A DNA stretch of 9,545 nucleotides, taken from positions 1 to 9,545 of the forward strand of contig JAGQQT010000123.1 of assembly GCA_020426065.1 (NCBI GenBank). The letters are read 5' to 3'. The notes beneath the pieces are model-generated. The model was not told where the DNA came from. It did not search any database and saw only the letters and a list, made by a program, of their open reading frames with translations. A program made the translations under genes and the position numbers. Shown here piece by piece: positions 5,781 to 9,545 of the stretch (positions are counted from its first letter, which is position 1; the number at the start of each line of letters is the position of its first letter). This DNA is from Planctomycetaceae bacterium. GTDB taxonomy: Bacteria; Planctomycetota; Planctomycetia; Planctomycetales; Planctomycetaceae.

Positions 5781-6044
5781 CGAGATCTCTATTTTGAGCA
5801 TGAGGGGAATCGAGCGTTGCTGGCGGATCCCTGGAAACTTGTCGCATGGAAATCGGGTGACTGGGAATTGTATGACCAGCGGGTGGATCGTGTGGAATTG
5901 AAGAATATGGCCGGGGAGCATCCGGAAATGGTCAAAGAACTTTCCGCTCGCTGGGAACGCTGGGCCCGTTCGATTGATGTAATCCCTTTCCCTGAGGATT
6001 ACGGCGTGCAATACTTACGGCAAGGATCATCCGGCAAACCCTGA
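5781..6044 (+). pseudogene. Sulfatase C-terminal part beyond the stop
   Basis: The same frame continues for 87 codons after TAA 5778-5780, reading RDLYFEHEGNRALLADPWKL and then GDWELYDQ...ELKNMAGEHPEMVKELSARWERWA. This is the standard sulfatase C-terminal domain (EHEGNRA, WKLV, WELYD, D..E..N.A..HP..V..L...W), with the correct spacing to the upstream part. No frameshift is needed, so one base change in one codon separates the parts. Restored, the protein would be 544 residues from ATG 4410, within the family's normal range. The internal ATG at 5817 is unlikely to be a real start, because a lone C-terminal domain would have no function on its own. Confidence 0.85.
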
Positions 6045-6106
6045 TTCATTTCCGGCTGGTCTCATCACATCATCATCCCATCTCATTGCTATCTGGTAGA
6101 GTGCTC

Positions 6107-7033
6107 GTGAAACCGAAAATCGCCGTTGTCGGTTCGACAAACATGGATCTGATTGTTCCCTGCGTTCATATCCCGCGTCCCGGTGAAACCGTGATTGCCA
6201 AAGGAGGACAGGAAAGTCCCGGAGGTAAGGGGGCCAATCAGGCGGTGGGAGCTGCCCGGGCTGGTGGCGATGTGCAGTTCCTGACCCGCGTAGGGGATGA
6301 TGGCTTTGGGAAATTGCTGCTTGCCAATCTTCAGCAGGAAGGGGTTTCGCCTGATTCGATTCTGATCACGCCCGGAGTCTCCAGCGGGCTGGCGATTGTG
6401 ATGGTGGAGGATTCCGGAGAAAACGCCATCGCTGTAGTGCCCGGGGCCAATGGCTGTGTGACTGCAGAAGATGTGGAATCTCATGCGGAGGTCATCCGCT
6501 CTGCCGACATCCTGCTGCTGCAACTGGAGTTGACTCTGGAACCGGTGCTGGCCGCGATTCGGATTGCCCGGGATGCACGCGTCAGGATTGTTGTGGATCC
6601 CGCTCCGGTTCCCGCCAGCTTTCCGGAAGAGTTGCTGCAGGTGGATGTGGTCTGCCCGAATCAGGGAGAGGCTTCGGCCATTCTGGGCGCTGAGGTGCGG
6701 ACGATTCAGGATGCCCGTCAGGCGGCCTGGCAACTGGTTCGACGCGGTGCGAAACAGGCTATCATTACGCTGGGAGCAGACGGAGCGGTGATCTGCGACG
6801 GCAACAATGTTGATTTCATTGCCCCGTTTGAAGTGCAGGCAATCGACACGACAGCTGCCGGAGATGCCTTTGCCGCTGCGTTCGCGGTTTCCTGGGGCGA
6901 AGGGAAATCGTTTCAGGAAGCCACCCGGTTTGGCTGTGCGGCGGGAGCTTTGGCCGCTTCCCGATCTGGTGCCCAGAATGCGATGCCGACTCGCGCGGAA
7001 ATCGATGCCCGGTTGCTGGAATTTGTCAGCTGA
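6107..7033 (+). CDS. rbsK: Ribokinase (PfkB family)
   Basis: It phosphorylates D-ribose to ribose 5-phosphate with ATP in the cytoplasm, feeding the pentose phosphate pathway. From GTG 6107 the protein has 308 residues, close to the 309 of E. coli RbsK, and begins KIAVVGSTNMDL as ribokinases do. Visible motifs are the substrate-lid and sugar-binding GGKGANQAVGAARAGG (39-54), CPNQGEA (183-189), and the PfkB signature DTTAAGDAF (247-255) with D253 as the expected catalytic base. A longer frame from TTG 6086 lacks support. The gene lies 62 nt after the broken sulfatase. Its stop (TGA, 7031-7033) directly abuts the stop of the opposing methyltransferase. A RbsA-type ATPase gene lies 1.6 kb away, so ribose or another pentose is a plausible substrate; related deoxyribokinase or other PfkB sugar kinases cannot be excluded. 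Confidence 0.88.
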   Translation: MKPKIAVVGSTNMDLIVPCVHIPRPGETVIAKGGQESPGGKGANQAVGAARAGGDVQFLTRVGDDGFGKLLLANLQQEGVSPDSILITPGVSSGLAIVMVEDSGENAIAVVPGANGCVTAEDVESHAEVIRSADILLLQLELTLEPVLAAIRIARDARVRIVVDPAPVPASFPEELLQVDVVCPNQGEASAILGAEVRTIQDARQAAWQLVRRGAKQAIITLGADGAVICDGNNVDFIAPFEVQAIDTTAAGDAFAAAFAVSWGEGKSFQEATRFGCAAGALAASRSGAQNAMPTRAEIDARLLEFVS

Positions 7034-7705
7034 TCAACCTGCTGCTCGCTGACCAGTGACGGTCCAGTGTCGATCGCTCGTCATGGCAATCTGGAACTGC
7101 AGGTTTTCACATTGCCGCAGCATCGCCTCAATTTCTTCGCAGCGAAATGCCGCCCAAAGTGATTGCCGGAACAACTGCCGCTGCACAGGTCCTTCCGTTC
7201 CGGCATGCATTTCCACCAGGCTTTCCAGTGTCGCTTCGAAATCCGGTCGGGCCAGGTCGCGGAGAAACAGTTTGCCTCCCGGTTTCAGCACCCGGCACGC
7301 TTCCTGAAAGAACGGCAGGGGATCGGGCAGATGATGGACCAGACTGTTCGAGATCACGAGATCGAATTGGGAATCGGGGCAGGGGAGATCGCAGGCATTC
7401 TCGACTGCAAAGCAGAGTTTGTCCCGAGAGTCGCATTTCGCCAGATGGCAGTTGGCCTGATCAATCATGGGGGCAGATTGATCAATCGCCCTGATCTGAA
7501 GCTGCGGAAAGCGTTCGATCATCGCCAGAGGGATCAGACCGGTCCCGGTACCAGCATCGAGGATCGAAAGCGGCTGTGACAGGTCCGTGATCTGTGCGAA
7601 GTCATCGATAAACAACCGGTTCACAAACGAGTGATCCATCACATCGTAGGCCTGAACTTCTTCAAGTTCATCCATCACTTCCGGTTCAGGGACGCGTGTC
7701 AACAT
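7034..7705 (-). CDS. Class I SAM-dependent methyltransferase
   Basis: This 223-residue protein has a Rossmann-type methyltransferase fold (Methyltransf_11/25 type). The SAM-binding motif I is ILDAGTGTG at 48-56, the acidic residue ending strand 2 is D75 in IRAIDQS, NACDLP at 103-108 matches the next SAM contact, FDLVISNSLVHH at 114-125 is motif IV, and LKPGGKLFLRD at 140-150 closes the core. The substrate is unknown; similar small-molecule methyltransferases cover quinones, lipids and secondary metabolites. The N-terminal segment DVMDHSFVNRLFIDDF is probably part of the substrate cap. There is no signal peptide. The ATG at 7705 lacks a clear ribosome binding site. It is convergent with ribokinase with no gap and divergent from the glycosyltransferase-like gene, with 188 nt between their starts. 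Confidence 0.85.
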   Translation of the reverse strand: MLTRVPEPEVMDELEEVQAYDVMDHSFVNRLFIDDFAQITDLSQPLSILDAGTGTGLIPLAMIERFPQLQIRAIDQSAPMIDQANCHLAKCDSRDKLCFAVENACDLPCPDSQFDLVISNSLVHHLPDPLPFFQEACRVLKPGGKLFLRDLARPDFEATLESLVEMHAGTEGPVQRQLFRQSLWAAFRCEEIEAMLRQCENLQFQIAMTSDRHWTVTGQRAAG

Positions 7706-7837
7706 GGTAAATGCTTTGTAACTGATGGGACATGGTATGTCTGGCCAGTTCTCATCCTCTCAGGAATTCCACTGGCTGGCAACTCCTCCGCTCAGAATCC
7801 TGCTCGATGTCGAACTGGCTCGACTGGCCAAACTCAG

Positions 7838-7843
7838 TACAAT
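7838..7843 (+). promoter_or_regulatory. Possible -10 box before the glycosyltransferase gene
   Basis: TACAAT is one mismatch from the -10 consensus and lies about 50 nt before ATG 7894. No good -35 element is visible at the usual distance, so this is only a weak candidate in the divergent intergenic region 7706-7893. Confidence 0.2.
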
Positions 7844-7893
7844 TCGGGTTACGAACTTACTTCAAAGAACTGATGCTAGGGCTATGGTTGGCC

Positions 7894-8661
7894 ATGAATT
7901 GTGTTGTCATTTCCTTTTACGATCAGCGAGACACTGCCGACCTGGCGGAGTTGTTGCGTGGCATGCAGCGGTACGATGCCGGAGCCCCCTATCGAATTCA
8001 GATTGTGATCAACCAGACCAGAACGGAACTGCCGCAGCTGGATTTTCTGCCGACCGGAATTCCCGTCGAAGTGATGAGCAGAGAAAATGTCGGTTACAAC
8101 ATTGGCGCCTGGGAAGCGGGCTGGCGGACCTGCGAGGCGGATGCTTATCTGTTTCTGCAGCAGGAATGTCGTATCCGCATGTCAGGCTGGCTGCAGGCAT
8201 TTCTGAATCGGTTGCAGGAGCCGGGTGTCGGACTGGTGGGTGAGTCGCTGATGACTTACTGGGACGAACCCTGGGAGGAGATTCCGGATTCCATGCGGTT
8301 TATCAAACTGCCAGAGCACAATATAAATGGAGAGCCGGTCGCTGATCGGGTTGAGTGCTACCTGCATCAGCTCAAACACTGGGGAATTGATCCCGGACCG
8401 AAAGCCACTCATCTGCAAAGCCTGGTTCTCTGCACAACCCGTCCGATCCTCGAACAGATTGATGGATTCCCGATTGGTCGAAATTATGGAGAAGCGATTG
8501 CTGCAGAAATCGGGATCTCCCGCAAGGTCGAGGCATGCGGATATCGACTGCGGCAGGTCGGCTCGAAGCCGTTTACCTGGATAGATCATCCCCAGTGGAC
8601 TTCGCAGCAGAAAATGTCCTGGCTGAGAAAGCTCTGGCACAAGCTCTCCGGTCGAGCCTGA
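7894..8661 (+). CDS. Glycosyltransferase-like protein (GT-A fold)
   Basis: From ATG 7894 this is a 255-residue protein resembling family 2-like glycosyltransferases, which transfer sugars to polysaccharide or lipid acceptors at the inner face of the membrane. It starts with the expected first strand CVVISFYDQRD, followed by YRIQIVINQT (33-42), ENVGYNIGAWEAG (64-76), where N-x-G...GA..AG is typical of the nucleotide-sugar site, and AYLFLQQECRI (84-94). That last segment takes the place of the metal-binding DxD but reads QQE, so classic metal-dependent catalysis is doubtful. There is no membrane segment; the C-terminus is basic (WLRKLWHKLSGRA). A longer frame from 7732 is open, but its extra residues do not look like the family; ATG 7873 is another possible start. 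It ends 6 nt before the stop of the opposing ABC ATPase gene. Confidence 0.65.
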   Translation: MNCVVISFYDQRDTADLAELLRGMQRYDAGAPYRIQIVINQTRTELPQLDFLPTGIPVEVMSRENVGYNIGAWEAGWRTCEADAYLFLQQECRIRMSGWLQAFLNRLQEPGVGLVGESLMTYWDEPWEEIPDSMRFIKLPEHNINGEPVADRVECYLHQLKHWGIDPGPKATHLQSLVLCTTRPILEQIDGFPIGRNYGEAIAAEIGISRKVEACGYRLRQVGSKPFTWIDHPQWTSQQKMSWLRKLWHKLSGRA

Positions 8662-8667
8662 GTATCG

Positions 8668-9545
8668 TCAGTGGACTTTCTGGGTGGCCAGTTTCATCAC
8701 CGCTTCTTCTGTCAGCTGATTCCGCTGGAGTTCTCCGGTAATCCGGCCGTCCCGCATGACCAGGACTCGGTCGGAAATGCCAATGATTTCTTCCATTTCG
8801 CTGCTGGCAAACAGGATTGCCATTCCGGACCCGGCCAGCTGGTCGATCATCCGATAGATTTCTTCCTTGGCACCCACATCGATACCGCGGGTCGGTTCAT
8901 CGAGCAGCAGCACAACCGGATGCGTTGCCAGCCAGCGGGCCAGCACCACCTTCTGCTGATTTCCCCCCGAGAGATCCCCCACCTGCTGCTCAGCACCCGC
9001 CATGCGGATTCCCAGCGATTCCCGATAGCTTTGGCACAGGTTCTGTTCGTATCCCCGGTTGACGAACACCCTGGCCTGAGCATGGGTTTTCAGGCTCGCC
9101 AGCGAGGCATTTTCCCGGATGGACATTTCCAGAAGCAGGCCCTGTTGTTTCCGATCCTCCGGCACGAGAGCCAGTCCCGCTCCGATCGCTGCTCGCACAT
9201 CGCCTTCAGGAATGATCTGGCCTGCGATTTTCACCTGACCATTGATCGGTTCATCGACACCAAAGATGGCACGCAGAAATTCACTCCGTCCCGCTCCAAC
9301 CAGTCCTGCCAGGCCGACGATTTCGCCGCGGCGGAGGGAAATCTGGTTTTTCTGCCTCGGCCAGGCTGTGGTCGTCAGGTTGGTCACTTCAAGCAGGACT
9401 TCGCCCGGCTGGTGGGATGAGCGTTGATAGAAGCGGGAGACATCCCGGCCCACCATGAGTGAAACCATTGCATCATGTGTGATCTGATTCCGGTTCAATT
9501 CTCCTGCATTGGCTCCATCCCGCAGGACAATCACCCGGTCCGCCA
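8668..9545 (-). CDS. Sugar ABC transporter ATPase, RbsA/MglA type (partial)
   Basis: This is the C-terminal part of a double-cassette ATPase that powers import of ribose, galactose or similar sugars through a CUT2 permease. The start lies beyond the right edge; the frame stays open to 9545. The visible part opens with the end of the first cassette ([10 protein letters not shown], then [14 protein letters not shown]) and continues with the full second cassette. Numbered from the valine of VIVLRDG, Walker A is GLVGAGRS (77-84), the region leading to the signature contains [11 protein letters not shown] (124-134), the ABC signature is LSGGNQQK (188-195), Walker B is [17 protein letters not shown] (207-223), and SSEMEE (244-249) has Glu at the usual H-loop position, as is common in second domains of this family. 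The typical length is near 500 residues. Permease and binding-protein genes are probably outside the window. The specificity cannot be read from this domain. Confidence 0.9.
   Translation of the reverse strand, partial: ADRVIVLRDGANAGELNRNQITHDAMVSLMVGRDVSRFYQRSSHQPGEVLLEVTNLTTTAWPRQKNQISLRRGEIVGLAGLVGAGRSEFLRAIFGVDEPINGQVKIAGQIIPEGDVRAAIGAGLALVPEDRKQQGLLLEMSIRENASLASLKTHAQARVFVNRGYEQNLCQSYRESLGIRMAGAEQQVGDLSGGNQQKVVLARWLATHPVVLLLDEPTRGIDVGAKEEIYRMIDQLAGSGMAILFASSEMEEIIGISDRVLVMRDGRITGELQRNQLTEEAVMKLATQKVH

Noticed and set aside
7725..7893. N-terminal extension of the glycosyltransferase-like gene, or a separate small gene in another frame (7725 onward)
   Set aside because: Neither frame shows family features before 7894. 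The frame from 7725 runs on only as a shadow of the real gene.
8671..9420. 249-codon plus-strand frame opposite the ABC ATPase
   Set aside because: It is a shadow of the reverse strand, which carries Walker A, signature and Walker B motifs.

Overview
The window looks like a piece of a planctomycete chromosome, probably a relative of Gimesia, Rubinisphaera or Planctomicrobium. This is an inference from gene content (a formylglycine-type secreted sulfatase, a RbsA-type sugar ABC ATPase, a ribokinase), from weak ribosome binding sites with frequent GTG starts, and from dispersed GTGGGT...ACCCAC and GGCAGGC...GCCTGCC palindromes. No marker gene fixes the taxon.

Left half (1-4365): an accessory region, visibly AT-richer than the right half, with every non-transposon gene on the minus strand. 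It holds an FRG-domain protein (385-1119), a small minimal nucleotidyltransferase (1391-1681) coupled by a 4-nt overlap to a gene that has lost its 5' end (1678-1914), a complete ISAs1-family insertion sequence (1879-3143), a SUKH-4-like immunity protein (3166-3678) and a small unknown gene (3796-4152). The last two genes look like paired cassettes. Each starts with almost the same ribosome-binding/start block (AAGGACTA-NN-ATGAATCG) and each ends at a copy of the same 20-bp tail that leads into a palindromic repeat. The IS ends exactly inside one of these tails, has perfect 17-bp inverted repeats but no target duplication, and supplies the first 12 codons of the truncated gene on its other side. 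The two flanks therefore probably did not originally belong together.

Right half (4410-9545): metabolic and envelope genes of higher GC. A secreted sulfatase (4410-6044) carries every catalytic motif but is interrupted by one in-frame TAA at 5778-5780, after which its C-terminal domain continues in the same frame. A ribokinase (6107-7033) follows on the same strand. It ends nose to nose with a SAM-dependent methyltransferase (7034-7705, minus). A glycosyltransferase-like gene (7894-8661) is divergent from the methyltransferase and meets, 6 nt away, the end of a sugar ABC transporter ATPase (8668-9545, minus, start outside the window). Sulfatase, sugar importer and ribokinase would fit scavenging of sulfated polysaccharides and pentoses, but this link is inferred from proximity only.

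The strongest candidate for something undescribed is the repeat-bounded cassette arrangement of immunity-like genes, with the IS-mediated rearrangement at its edge.
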